Shown here in pieces: positions 33,097 to 42,981 of a stretch of DNA of 64,000 nt (positions within the stretch are counted from its first letter, which is position 1; each line of letters starts with the position of its first letter). Position numbers and translations under genes: made by a program. Source of the stretch: Flavivirga rizhaonensis (GTDB taxonomy: Bacteria; Bacteroidota; Bacteroidia; Flavobacteriales; Flavobacteriaceae). The DNA lies in assembly GCF_004791695.1 (NCBI RefSeq), contig NZ_SRSO01000018.1, positions 1 through 64,000 of the forward strand. The letters run 5' to 3'. The notes beneath the pieces are model-generated. The model was not told the DNA's origin, did no database searches, and saw nothing but the letters and a program-made list of their open reading frames with translations.

Positions 33097-36030
33097 ATGA
33101 GCAAATTTTTACAATTCAAATTGTTTCTAACACTGTTATTTTTTATACCTGTAATGGCTTTTTCGCAGCAGGTTTCAGGTACGGTAACAGATGGCGAAAC
33201 AAATTTGCCTTTAGCAGGGGCAAACATTATTATTAAAGGAACTAGTACAGGAGCCATTTCAGATTTTGATGGGAACTTTACTTTAACGGTAAAAGGCTTC
33301 CCAGTAACTCTGGTTGTCTCTTCTGTTGGGTATGATACTCAAGAGGTTAATGTGTCTTCTTCTCAAAAGGTCACTATCGCTTTAAAGGAAGGTGTTGCCT
33401 TAGATGAAGTTGTATTAATTGGGTCGAGAAACCCAAGTAGAACAGCTGTAGATACACCCGTTCCAGTTGATGTTATTGATATTTCCGAATTAACATCACA
33501 AGGGCCTCAAGTTAATTTAAATCAGATTTTAAATTTTGTGGCACCTTCATTCACGTCTAATACACAAACAATTTCTGATGGGACCGATCATATCGACCCC
33601 GCATCATTAAGAGGATTAGGACCTGATCAAGTTCTTGTTTTAATTAACGGAAAACGAAGACATAATTCATCTTTAGTTAATGTTAATGGAACCTTTGGAC
33701 GTGGTAGTGTAGGAACCGATTTAAATGCTATTCCATCTGGAGCTATTCAGAGATTAGAAGTTTTACGTGATGGCGCTGCGGCTCAATATGGATCTGATGC
33801 CATTGCTGGCGTTATCAATATTGTGCTAAGCAGTAATGTAAATGAGCTTACTTTAAACATGACTACAGGAGCCAATTTTACAAAGAATGCCAATGATCAA
33901 ACAGGAGGTGTAGATGGAGAGACCGTTAATATTAGTGCTAACTACGGTTTGCCTTTAGGTGAAAACGGTGGATTTATAAACTTTACGGGTGATTTTGATT
34001 TTAGAGAGGATTACGGTAGAATGAAAGCATGGGAAGGCAATGTTTTTAACCTTTATAATACGGTTGAAAGATTTGCTAATAATGATGGTTATAATTTGTC
34101 GGATTTATTAGATGATGATGTTACTGATGTGATACAATATGCTAATGCTGCTGGAATTAATTTGGGGGGAGCTAGTACTAAAGCAGATTTGCAACCTATT
34201 TTAGAAGCTGATAATACGGATGCAGAATTAGCTGCCAGAGGATTGGTTAAAAGTGATTTTAACATGCGCGTTGGTCAATCTGAAGTAAGAGGAGGTCGAT
34301 TTTTTGCTAATTTATCATTACCTCTGGATGACAATGGAACTGAATTGTATTCATTTGCAGGAGCAAGTTCCAGAAAAGGAAACTCAGCTGGTTTTTATAG
34401 ATTACCAAACCAAAGTAGAACGTATACGCCAGCGTACATCAACGGATTTTTACCAGAAATAAATTCAACTATTACGGATAAATCTTTTGCGGTTGGAATT
34501 AAAGGTAAAATAAATGATTGGAATGTAGATTTAAGTAATACCTGGGGAAAAAATGCTTTTCTATATACTATTGGAAATACTTTTAATGCCTCTTTTCAGA
34601 ATTCTTCTCCAACAACATTTGATGCAGGTGGGTTTAACTTTATGCAAAATACGGTTAACTTAGATATCAATCAGTTTTATGATGATATTCTTAGTGGACT
34701 TAATGTCGCTTTTGGTGCCGAATATAGATTAGAAAATTATGAAATTGTAGCAGGTGAAGAAGCATCTTATGCACAATATACAGCAGATGGACAAGTAATT
34801 ACCTTAGCTTCTCAAAATCCTTCCGAAGATTTTTTTGACAATTCCAGACCTGGAGGATCACAAGTATTTCCAGGTTTTAGTCCTAATAATGAGTTGTCTA
34901 GAGGCCGTAGTAGTATCGCTGGGTATTTCGATTTGGAGGCTGATTTTTCAGAAGCATTTTTAGTTAGTTTTGCAACACGTTTTGAGGATTATTCAGATTT
35001 TGGTTCAACTATTAATTTTAAGTTGGCGACCAGGTTAAAAGCTAGTGAAAATGTTAATGTTAGAGCTGCATTAAATACAGGTTTTAGAGCACCTTCTTTA
35101 CATCAGCTTAATTTTAATTCAACGTCGACTATATTTGATCAAAATGGAGATCCACAAGAGGTAGGAACGTTTGCGAATGATAGTAGAGCAGCTCAACTAT
35201 TAGGAATACCACAATTAAAAGAAGAAACGTCTCAAAGTATAAGTTTAGGTTTTACAGCTAAAATACCTGATGCTAATTTAACCGTAACAGTTGATGGTTA
35301 TTTTGTTGCAATTGATGATCGCGTAGTTTATACAGGGCAGTTTGCTCCAACTCCAGATGCAGGCACAGGAACAGGAGGTGTACCACCTGTTTACTCAGGG
35401 GCGCAATTAGAATTATTCAACTTATTAACGCAAGCAAATGCTTCCAGAGCAGCTTTTTTTGCTAATGCTATTGATACAGAGTCTAAAGGATTGGATATTG
35501 TTATTACACACAAAGCTAACATAGGAACAAACATGGAACTAAAGTCTGATTTATCAGGAACATTTTCCAAAACAAAGAAGGTTGGTGCAGTAAAGGCATC
35601 AGATTTGTTAGAAAGAGCAGGAAAAGTGGATACTTACTTCCCAGAAGATAGTAGAGTTTATCTAGAAGAAGCAGTGCCGCGTACTAAGCTAAATTTGACT
35701 AACAATTTAACAGCTGGCAAATTTAATGTATTTTTAAGAAATGTGTATTTCGGAGAGGTAACTGAAGCCACAACGAATGTTGCCAGACAACAAGTTTTTG
35801 GAACAAAAGTAGTGACCGATTTGTCTTTTGGTTACAAAGCTTCAGAAAGTTTAACATTAACGGTAGGAGCGAACAACTTGTTAGATATTTATCCAGATAG
35901 AGCTGCCGAAGTTTTATCAGATGGAGGTACAAACAGGAGTAGCGGTCGTTTTGATTGGTCTAGACGTGCACAACAGTTTGGAATAGGAGGACGATTTCTT
36001 TTTGCCAGACTTAGCTTAAAGTTGAAATAA
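33097..36030 (+). CDS. TonB-dependent receptor
   Basis: The 977-residue outer-membrane receptor has a signal peptide (MSKFLQFKLFLTLLFFIPVMAFSQ, taken as 1-24), a carboxypeptidase-like domain (VSGTVTDGETNLPLAGANII), a plug (SLRGLGPDQVLVLINGKRRH, RDGAAAQYGSDAIAGVINIV, about 160-245) and a barrel of about 22 strands ending ARLSLKLK. The RGLGPDQVLVLINGKRRH plug is shared with receptors annotated for siderophores or other small ligands rather than classical SusC. A degraded susD C-terminus lies downstream, so a SusD-like partner may once have existed. Confidence 0.87.
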   Translation: MSKFLQFKLFLTLLFFIPVMAFSQQVSGTVTDGETNLPLAGANIIIKGTSTGAISDFDGNFTLTVKGFPVTLVVSSVGYDTQEVNVSSSQKVTIALKEGVALDEVVLIGSRNPSRTAVDTPVPVDVIDISELTSQGPQVNLNQILNFVAPSFTSNTQTISDGTDHIDPASLRGLGPDQVLVLINGKRRHNSSLVNVNGTFGRGSVGTDLNAIPSGAIQRLEVLRDGAAAQYGSDAIAGVINIVLSSNVNELTLNMTTGANFTKNANDQTGGVDGETVNISANYGLPLGENGGFINFTGDFDFREDYGRMKAWEGNVFNLYNTVERFANNDGYNLSDLLDDDVTDVIQYANAAGINLGGASTKADLQPILEADNTDAELAARGLVKSDFNMRVGQSEVRGGRFFANLSLPLDDNGTELYSFAGASSRKGNSAGFYRLPNQSRTYTPAYINGFLPEINSTITDKSFAVGIKGKINDWNVDLSNTWGKNAFLYTIGNTFNASFQNSSPTTFDAGGFNFMQNTVNLDINQFYDDILSGLNVAFGAEYRLENYEIVAGEEASYAQYTADGQVITLASQNPSEDFFDNSRPGGSQVFPGFSPNNELSRGRSSIAGYFDLEADFSEAFLVSFATRFEDYSDFGSTINFKLATRLKASENVNVRAALNTGFRAPSLHQLNFNSTSTIFDQNGDPQEVGTFANDSRAAQLLGIPQLKEETSQSISLGFTAKIPDANLTVTVDGYFVAIDDRVVYTGQFAPTPDAGTGTGGVPPVYSGAQLELFNLLTQANASRAAFFANAIDTESKGLDIVITHKANIGTNMELKSDLSGTFSKTKKVGAVKASDLLERAGKVDTYFPEDSRVYLEEAVPRTKLNLTNNLTAGKFNVFLRNVYFGEVTEATTNVARQQVFGTKVVTDLSFGYKASESLTLTVGANNLLDIYPDRAAEVLSDGGTNRSSGRFDWSRRAQQFGIGGRFLFARLSLKLK

Positions 36031-36049
36031 GAAAATAAGATATTATTTA

Positions 36050-36080
36050 TGAGCTCCATGAATATTCATGGGGCTTTTCA
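36050..36080 (+). terminator. Terminator after the TonB receptor
   Basis: AGCTCCATGAATATTCATGGGGCTTTT folds into a stem of about 10 bp with a T-run, 20 nt past the receptor stop. Confidence 0.8.
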
Positions 36081-36209
36081 TATCATATCGTTGGGTAGAT
36101 ATGAGACGTTTTGGAAGACTTGCAGACATAAATCAAGACCTATGATAGAGCTGGTGATTTATCTCCAGTACCTAATCAATTCCCGATTCCACAAAACGAA
36201 GGACAATAG
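36080..36209 (+). pseudogene. Remnant of a SusD/RagB-family gene (C-terminal end)
   Basis: The plus strand reads SYRWVDMRRFGRLADINQ in one frame (36083-36136). After a one-base shift it reads TYDRAGDLSPVPNQFPIPQNEGQ to a TAG at 36207-36209. RW(V/I)DMRRFGRL and a PxPNxFPIPQNE ending are hallmarks of the C-terminus of SusD-family surface lipoproteins. About 45 codons of a normal gene of around 500 remain. An overlapping 69-codon ORF in the third frame (36049-36258) has no such similarity and is not called. The remnant follows a receptor gene, the position a susD would occupy. Confidence 0.7.
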
Positions 36210-36403
36210 TAAGATATTTATACCATTTCCTGTTTGGAATTACTGTAAAATAAAATAATGATTATTTGCTTTATACAAAATATAAAAATAAAGCATAGTC
36301 TCAGTTGCGGTTTCTTTTTCTATTGAAGTAGAAGGTGAAAAAGGGTGTTTTATTACGGTTATTTCAAATGAGAATAGGTATTACTTATAATTGAATAAAA
36401 ATG

Positions 36404-36432
36404 AAAAGCCCCAACATTATGTTGAGGCCTTT
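36404..36432 (-). terminator. Terminator of the efflux operon
   Basis: AAAGGCCTCAACATAATGTTGGGGCTTTT on the minus strand forms a 10-bp stem followed by a U-rich tail, about 85 nt beyond the RND stop. The rest of 36210-36516 shows no gene. Confidence 0.8.
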
Positions 36433-36516
36433 CCGCTATTAACCAATCCTTTGTAAAAGTAAAGGACTTTTGTTACAGCTATATTTCACGCTGTTTTAGT
36501 TTGATTAGAAATTATT

Positions 36517-39500
36517 CTAATCGTTTATCTTATCTAATTCGTTAAAAACCTCTTTGTTATATTTTGCAGCTCTGTTGCTGTACAACCACATTTTAAATTT
36601 GGTTACTAAATAGAACAAAATTGGTACGACTATTAATGTTAGGAATGTAGCAACAAATAATCCGTAAATAACAGTCCAGGCTAAAGGACCCCAGAAAATG
36701 ACATTGTCACCTCCCATGTATATGTTTGGGTCAAACTCACTAAATAAAGTAAAAAAATTGATGTTAAACCCAGTAGCTAAAGGAATTAACCCTAAAATAG
36801 TTGTAATAGCAGTTAATAATACAGGTCGCAAACGTGCTTTTCCACCTTTAACAATAGCTTCTAATAGATCCGACGTTTCAAGATATTGATCATCTTCTAA
36901 ATCATGTTCTACTTTTTTTCTGTCAATTAAAAGCTGCGTATAATCCAAGAGTACCACACCATTATTTACAACAATACCTGCCAATGAGATAATACCCATC
37001 ATAGTCATCATAATTACGAAAGCACTACCAGTAGCAACAATACCTCCAAATACACCTATTAAACTCAAGAAAATAGCCAGCATAATAATGCCTGGTTTAG
37101 ATACTGAGTTAAATTGGAAAATTAGAATAAAGAAGATGAGACCTAAACCTGTAAAGAATGCACCCATTAAGAATGCCATTTGTTTATTTTGTTCTTCTAT
37201 CTGTCCAGTATAATCCACTTTGACCGATGCAGGTTGTTCTGTGAAACCCTGCATTTCATTTTGAATTTTAGTTACGATAGCTCCGGCATCCGTAAACCCA
37301 GGTGCTAAAGCAGAATATAAGGTTACCACTCGTCTAACATCTCTATGCTTTATGGCACTGAATCCAGAGGTGTTATTTTGTTTGGCAACAGTAGAGACAG
37401 GAATTTCTTTTATTTGCCCATTAGCAGGGTCTCTAAAAGTGATTTTCTGGTTAAAAATAGCACTCGTATTATACCTGTTTTCTTCATTAAAACGCACATA
37501 GATATCATAATCCTCACCATCTTCTTTGTAAATACCAGCTTTAGCTCCAAAGATAGCATTACGTAATTGTTGTCCTACCTGACCAGAAGTTACACCTAAT
37601 TCTCCGGCTTTTTTTCTGTCTACCTGAACCTGCATGGATGGTTTTGATTTGTTAACATCAATTTTTAATTCGTCAATACCTTGAATATTTTTCGAATTGA
37701 TAAAATCACGCATTTTTTCAGCAGTGGCGATAAGCTCAGAATAGTCATTTCCTTCTAATTCAAGATTTATAGGATAACCTGCTGGTGGTCCTACGGCATC
37801 TTTTTCAACTGAAATGGCAACACCAGGATAAATATCTTTTAAATCCTCCTGAACCTTTTTAAGAAGGACATTACTATCGGCACCCTCTCTAAATTTATAT
37901 TCACGCATGGTTGCTGTTATTTTACCACGGTGAGGCATTTCTGCTTGTGAACCGCCATCTGTTTGTGGGTTTCCTGCACCTTCACCAACTTGAGATACGG
38001 CACTTTCTGTTAGGAAATTAAAATCACCATACATATAAGCTTCTTCATTTATAATTTTATAAACACGCTCTTCAATATCTTTTGTAATAGCATTGGTTTT
38101 TTTAATGTCTGTTCCTTCTGGGTATTCTATGTAAACAATAATTTGATTTGGAGTATTATCTGGGAAAAACTCAACTTTTGTACGTTGACTTCCAACAGAA
38201 GCTCCAAAGCCCATAAAGGCTACAATAAGCAAAACAAATGTTCCGATAGCAATAATGGCTGGTTTTTTCCCACTTAATGCACTACGAAGTGTTTTTTCGT
38301 AAAGACGTTCCCATTTAGGTAATATATTATTTTGAAACCCGTTAGCCCAGCTTCTTAGGAATAAACGATAGATCCAAAGTAAAATAACAGTGACTATCAT
38401 TAAGGAACCCAAACCTCTATAACTTCCACCAACAAGCATAATAATAAGACCAAGACCTCCAACAATGGCAGAGATTTTGATAATATTTTTTAAAGGCATG
38501 TTTTTATCTTCGGTCGTCATAAACTGGGATACCATAACGGAGTTAAAGAAGATAGCTACAAACAATGAGGAACCTAGTACAACAGACAAAGTAATTGGGA
38601 AATAGATCATAAATTGTCCCATAACGCCTGGCCATAAACCTAATGGTATAAAGGCAGCGACTGTTGTTGCCGTAGATATAATAATTGGGAAAGCTATTTC
38701 ACCAATCCCCTTTTTAGCCGCTTCTATACGACTCATGCCTTCTTCACTCATTAAACGATACACGTTTTCAACCACCACAATACCATTATCAACCAACATT
38801 CCAAGCCCCATAATAAGACCGAAAAGAATCATGGTATTCATAGTGTAGCCTAACGTGTTTAAGATCATAAGAGACATGAACATAGACATGGGGATGGCAA
38901 ATCCAACAAACAAGGCATTTTTAAATCCTAAAAAGAACATTAAAACTGTAACCACGAGGATGATACCAAATATGATGTTGTTTACCAAATCGTCAACCTG
39001 TCCAATGGTTTTTGAAGATTGGTCGTTTGCTACAGTAACTTTTAAGTCTGGAGGAAATACATTAGCAACAGCATCTTTAATGATAACGTCTATTTGCTCT
39101 GCTGCAGCTACCATATTTTTTCCTGCACGTTTTTTAACATCTAGCATGACAACAGGTTCTCCAAATTCTCTTGCATAAGTTGTTTTGTCCTCATCTTTAA
39201 AGGTAACCTGGGCAATATCTTTTAAATAAATAGGATTATTCTTTTCAGACTTTACTACAAAATTTTCGAGTTCATCTGGTGTGTCAATTTCTCCGATAAT
39301 TCTAATAGTACGCCTCTGTCCGCTAGTAATTAAATTTCCGGCAGACATGGTCATGTTTTCATTGCTTATGGTATTGATGATATCTTGAAAGCTAACCTGA
39401 GCTGCCATCATTTTATAAATGTCTACAGCAACTTCTACTTCTTTTTCCTGAGCACCACGAATATCAACTTGTTTGATTTCCTGTAAACTTTCAATTTCAT

Positions 39501-40041
39501 CTTCAAGGTATTCTCCATATTCTTTTAATTTATCTACAGGATAATCTCCAGAGATATTAATATTAAGGATTGGAATTTCCTCAGACATACTTAAATCGAA
39601 AATATTAGGCTCTACTTTAGCACCATTAAATGTTGGCCAATCTTCACCCGAAGTCTCTGTATCTACTTCGTCTTTTACTTTTTGTTTGGCTGCATCAACA
39701 GAAATATTTTCATCAAACTCTACAATAATAATAGAATAATCTTCCTGAGATGTTGAGGTGATTTCTACAACATTACTAACTGTTTTAAGTTTATCTTCTA
39801 TAGGGTCTGTTATTAATTTTTCAATATCTTCGGCAGTGTTTCCTGGGTATACAGAACTAATATAGATTTTGGTTTCTTTAATTTCCGGGAAACTTTCTCG
39901 GGGCATACTAAAATATGCACCGGCACCAAGAAATAGTATCAAGACAATTAAAACATACATGGTTGTTTTATTATTAATTGCCCATGATGATAAACCAAAT
40001 TCCTTATCTACTTTCTTCTTTTGTTTTTTATTTTTACTCAT
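36517..40041 (-). CDS. RND multidrug efflux permease (HAE1/AcrB-like)
   Basis: This is a 1174-residue inner-membrane proton-driven pump subunit. The first helix (TTMYVLIVLILFLGAGAYF, about 26-44) is followed by periplasmic porter segments (PRESFPEIKETKIYISSVYPG). The family signature GLIMGLGMLVDNGIVVVENVYRLM (about 404-427) carries the proton-relay Asp, here single (VDNGIVVVEN), with a second motif MMGIISLAGIVVNNGVVLLD in the C-terminal half. It is about 120 residues longer than AcrB, mainly as extra hydrophobic sequence between helices VI and VII (about 535-575). It is the last gene of the operon. Confidence 0.92.
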   Translation of the reverse strand: MSKNKKQKKKVDKEFGLSSWAINNKTTMYVLIVLILFLGAGAYFSMPRESFPEIKETKIYISSVYPGNTAEDIEKLITDPIEDKLKTVSNVVEITSTSQEDYSIIIVEFDENISVDAAKQKVKDEVDTETSGEDWPTFNGAKVEPNIFDLSMSEEIPILNINISGDYPVDKLKEYGEYLEDEIESLQEIKQVDIRGAQEKEVEVAVDIYKMMAAQVSFQDIINTISNENMTMSAGNLITSGQRRTIRIIGEIDTPDELENFVVKSEKNNPIYLKDIAQVTFKDEDKTTYAREFGEPVVMLDVKKRAGKNMVAAAEQIDVIIKDAVANVFPPDLKVTVANDQSSKTIGQVDDLVNNIIFGIILVVTVLMFFLGFKNALFVGFAIPMSMFMSLMILNTLGYTMNTMILFGLIMGLGMLVDNGIVVVENVYRLMSEEGMSRIEAAKKGIGEIAFPIIISTATTVAAFIPLGLWPGVMGQFMIYFPITLSVVLGSSLFVAIFFNSVMVSQFMTTEDKNMPLKNIIKISAIVGGLGLIIMLVGGSYRGLGSLMIVTVILLWIYRLFLRSWANGFQNNILPKWERLYEKTLRSALSGKKPAIIAIGTFVLLIVAFMGFGASVGSQRTKVEFFPDNTPNQIIVYIEYPEGTDIKKTNAITKDIEERVYKIINEEAYMYGDFNFLTESAVSQVGEGAGNPQTDGGSQAEMPHRGKITATMREYKFREGADSNVLLKKVQEDLKDIYPGVAISVEKDAVGPPAGYPINLELEGNDYSELIATAEKMRDFINSKNIQGIDELKIDVNKSKPSMQVQVDRKKAGELGVTSGQVGQQLRNAIFGAKAGIYKEDGEDYDIYVRFNEENRYNTSAIFNQKITFRDPANGQIKEIPVSTVAKQNNTSGFSAIKHRDVRRVVTLYSALAPGFTDAGAIVTKIQNEMQGFTEQPASVKVDYTGQIEEQNKQMAFLMGAFFTGLGLIFFILIFQFNSVSKPGIIMLAIFLSLIGVFGGIVATGSAFVIMMTMMGIISLAGIVVNNGVVLLDYTQLLIDRKKVEHDLEDDQYLETSDLLEAIVKGGKARLRPVLLTAITTILGLIPLATGFNINFFTLFSEFDPNIYMGGDNVIFWGPLAWTVIYGLFVATFLTLIVVPILFYLVTKFKMWLYSNRAAKYNKEVFNELDKIND

Positions 40042-40062
40042 TATTTTTCAGAATTAGGTTGA

Positions 40063-41238
40063 TTATTCTACAACAAGTACTTTTACTTCTTGTCCATCTT
40101 TAACACTTCTAGCACCTTCATCAATAATTTCATTCCCATTTGCTAAACCAGAAAGCACTTCAATATAGTCACCTTGAGTTTTCCCTGTTTCTATAATAAC
40201 ACGTTTTGCTTTTCCTTTGTTATTAACTTTATCGGTTACGGTGTAAACATATTGTTGCCCTTCAGCATTTTCAGAAATAATACTTTGAGGGATTAATATG
40301 GCTTTTTCGTTTTTGTAATCGTTAATTTTAAGCTTTGCTGTTAGATTAGGTTTTATAGATTTATCTTTATTAGAAACAGCAACTTCAATTTTAAAGGTTC
40401 TGTTTGCAGGGTTTATAAAATTTCCTGCCTGACGCACTTTTGCGTCCATCTTTTTTCCAAGTACTGGGAACTCTACCTGTACATCTTTCCCATGTGTTAT
40501 ATTAGAAATATAACGCTCTGGTACATCTGTTTCAATGTACATATCTTGAAGGTTAACAATTCTGAAAAGTTGAGATTGTCCTTGAGCAATAACACTTCCT
40601 TGTTCTGAAATTACATCGTCTATAGTTCCAGAAAAAGGTGCGCGAACCAAAGTTTTTGCCATTTGTTGTTGTAATTGATTAACGGCTCTTTGCTGTGCTT
40701 CATACGTGGATTTAGCTTGTAGATACTCAATTTCACTACCAATTTTTTGATTCCATAGACGCTCCTGACGCTCAAAAGTTGTTTTTGCTAAGTCAGCTTG
40801 AATTTGTAGCTGTGCCACTTGTTGACCTAAACCACCATCATCAATTTTTGCTAATATTTGCCCTTTACTTACTTTTTGTCCTTCTTTAACATAAACTCTT
40901 GTTAAGGTTCCTGAATACTCTGGGTATATTACAAGGTTTTTCTTTGTGCTTACATTTCCTTGTAATTCTACATAGTGATTGAAAACGGCTTCTTTAGCAG
41001 CAAAAGTTGTAATTAAAGGAATTCTTTCCTGAGGATCCAGCTTTTTAATTTCAGAGTCTAATTGCTGTAACTGCGAAGAAATTTCTTGAGCAGACACATC
41101 TAACTCCGTTTTCTTTTGTCTTATCTGTTCTAAATTTCCAGAAGCTATAATATCTTCTACAGACATTTTTTTATCGGCTCCACAAGAAGTTAAAAGTAGC
41201 GTTACGATTACTAGTGAATATATATTTTTCATTGTCAA
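40063..41238 (-). CDS. RND efflux periplasmic adaptor (membrane fusion protein)
   Basis: This 391-residue lipoprotein begins SLVIVTLLLTSCGADK (lipobox Cys about 19). A coiled hairpin (about 30-70) follows, then lipoyl halves (VYVKEGQKVSKGQILAKIDD and TLVRAPFSGTIDDVISEQGS) and a beta-barrel domain (EVAVSNKDKSIKPNLTAKLKIND). It links the RND pump to TolC. A second ATG two codons in (41232) is an equally good start. It is 21 nt upstream of the permease gene and in the same operon. Confidence 0.92.
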   Translation of the reverse strand: MTMKNIYSLVIVTLLLTSCGADKKMSVEDIIASGNLEQIRQKKTELDVSAQEISSQLQQLDSEIKKLDPQERIPLITTFAAKEAVFNHYVELQGNVSTKKNLVIYPEYSGTLTRVYVKEGQKVSKGQILAKIDDGGLGQQVAQLQIQADLAKTTFERQERLWNQKIGSEIEYLQAKSTYEAQQRAVNQLQQQMAKTLVRAPFSGTIDDVISEQGSVIAQGQSQLFRIVNLQDMYIETDVPERYISNITHGKDVQVEFPVLGKKMDAKVRQAGNFINPANRTFKIEVAVSNKDKSIKPNLTAKLKINDYKNEKAILIPQSIISENAEGQQYVYTVTDKVNNKGKAKRVIIETGKTQGDYIEVLSGLANGNEIIDEGARSVKDGQEVKVLVVE

Positions 41239-41261
41239 TTGAGTTTAAAGGTTGATTTTGT

Positions 41262-41630
41262 TTATAAGTTTATTTTTGATTGTGATTTATATAAGCCATC
41301 AAGCATGGCGGTTATTTCTGAAATATCTTGTCTAATGTTTTCATACTCCTCATTTGAAAGAAACTCTAAATCATTAGAGATTATTATTTGGTTTAAAAGC
41401 TCCAATGCCGAACTAAAGGCAATTTCTGTAAACCTAGCTTTGTCTTTTGCTGAATGTCTTCCAGTTCCTTCTGCAATGTTTGATGAAATTGAAACGGTAC
41501 ACCTTCTCATTTGACTAATTAAGCCATAACGCTCATCTTCAGGAAAGTTCTTTGTTAGTTTATATATTTTAACAGCCAATTTTCTTGATTTTTGCCAAAC
41601 GGATAGTTTTTCGAAAGAAAATATTTTCAT
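41262..41630 (-). CDS. Four-helix bundle protein (23S rRNA intervening-sequence family)
   Basis: The 122-residue protein shows the family pattern: FEKLSVWQKSRKLAVKIYK (about 6-24), SQMRRCTVSISSNIAEGTGR (about 39-58), then FTEIAFSSALELLNQI. These proteins were first seen in rRNA intervening sequences. Their function is unknown and they are scattered among Bacteroidota genomes. Here one is inserted between the adaptor and tolC genes of an efflux operon, same strand, 23 and 29 nt gaps, which is an unusual place. Confidence 0.88.
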   Translation of the reverse strand: MKIFSFEKLSVWQKSRKLAVKIYKLTKNFPEDERYGLISQMRRCTVSISSNIAEGTGRHSAKDKARFTEIAFSSALELLNQIIISNDLEFLSNEEYENIRQDISEITAMLDGLYKSQSKINL

Positions 41631-41659
41631 CTTTAATTTTTTAAACTTTAAACAATAAA

Positions 41660-42979
41660 CTAATCAACTTTATTTAACACCGTTTCTAATTCAGCCTTTT
41701 TATTTATAACGTCAAGCATGGCTTGTAAAAATTCTTGTTGAGAACTGTATAATTGTGTTTGTGCCTGTCTTAGTTCGAAACTTGAAGCAATCCCTTCAAA
41801 AAACTTCGTTTGATTTTTCTGTTCGATGCGTTCTGCCAGATTCAAGTTTTGTTTTTTGTTGTCGTAATCTTCAATAGCAAACTGATAATCACTTTTAGCT
41901 GATGCTATTTGGAGTTTCAATTTTTGTTGGGTTTCTGTTAGATCTTCTTTTGATTTTTCAAGATTAATTCTGGCACGTTGTGTAGATGCGCTTCTTCCTC
42001 CTGAACTAAAAATAGGGATATTCATACTAACTCCAAAAGCAGCTGTGCCTGCCCAAATTTGGTTACTATTTAAAAATCTAAAATTTTGATTATTACCAAC
42101 ATACGAAGCGTTTGCAAAAGCACTTAATGTTGGCAGCGCTTTACTTTTTTCTAATTTTAAAAGAAGTTCTTTAGAAACTTTATCATTTTCTGCAATTTTA
42201 AAATCTATATTATTTTCAATCTTCTCTTCAGCATTGAGAAGATCTAAAGTAATATTTTGAGCTGTTAAGCTTTCTAAATTATCAGTCAATATAGTTTTAG
42301 AATTTATATCTGTACCTAAAGTAATATTTAGCATTTGGTAAGCTAAAGTTTTTAATCGTGATGTATTACTTAAATTACTTTCTACACTAGATAAGGTTAT
42401 TTGTAATTGTTCAACACTTTCTTCTTCTTCTAGACCATTTTCATAAATCTTTGTAGTTTCGTTAAGATTTTTCTTTAAGACAGCTATGTTACGTTCTAAA
42501 ATCTTAACACTTTCTTCTGCAAGTAAAACATTACCATAAGCATCAATAACAGTTTTTCTAACCTCTAAATCGGTTTTTTCTTTGGCATTTTCAGAAATTT
42601 CTAGAAATACTTTTGCAGACTGCAACCCGACCAAATAAGACCCGTCAAAAAGTAATTGGTCCATTCGTATTGATGGCGTAATAGATTGTTTAGCTCCAAA
42701 ATCTATAACACCATCTTGATCAAAATCTATAGCATCAAATTGTTGTTTTACATTATTTTGATAATCAATTTTTCCGTTTATTTGAGGTAATCCAATTGTG
42801 GTAGTTTCCCATTTTTGTTTTTCTGCTGCCTTAATATCAAGTGCAGCATTTTTAGCAGTTCTATTATTTTCTAATGCAAAATCTATAGCTTCTTGCAAAG
42901 AGAAACTTTTAATGTCTCCCTGAGAATAAATCGCAATAGAGCATAATAAACTAAATATTAAAATTAGTTTGTTCTTCAT
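41660..42979 (-). CDS. TolC-family outer-membrane efflux protein
   Basis: This is a 439-residue outer-membrane channel with signal peptide (KLILIFSLLCSIAIYSQG). Two repeated coiled-coil/strand halves carry ALENNRTAKNAALDIKAAEKQ and a late SFELRQAQTQLYSSQQEFLQA motif typical of OEPs. It completes the tripartite pump with the adaptor and RND permease. It begins 2 nt after the TetR gene's stop. Confidence 0.9.
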   Translation of the reverse strand: MKNKLILIFSLLCSIAIYSQGDIKSFSLQEAIDFALENNRTAKNAALDIKAAEKQKWETTTIGLPQINGKIDYQNNVKQQFDAIDFDQDGVIDFGAKQSITPSIRMDQLLFDGSYLVGLQSAKVFLEISENAKEKTDLEVRKTVIDAYGNVLLAEESVKILERNIAVLKKNLNETTKIYENGLEEEESVEQLQITLSSVESNLSNTSRLKTLAYQMLNITLGTDINSKTILTDNLESLTAQNITLDLLNAEEKIENNIDFKIAENDKVSKELLLKLEKSKALPTLSAFANASYVGNNQNFRFLNSNQIWAGTAAFGVSMNIPIFSSGGRSASTQRARINLEKSKEDLTETQQKLKLQIASAKSDYQFAIEDYDNKKQNLNLAERIEQKNQTKFFEGIASSFELRQAQTQLYSSQQEFLQAMLDVINKKAELETVLNKVD

Positions 42980-42981
42980 TT

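Noticed and set aside
36049-36258. 69-codon ORF after the TonB receptor
   Set aside because: It begins in the terminator hairpin; the same bases in the other two frames spell a SusD remnant.
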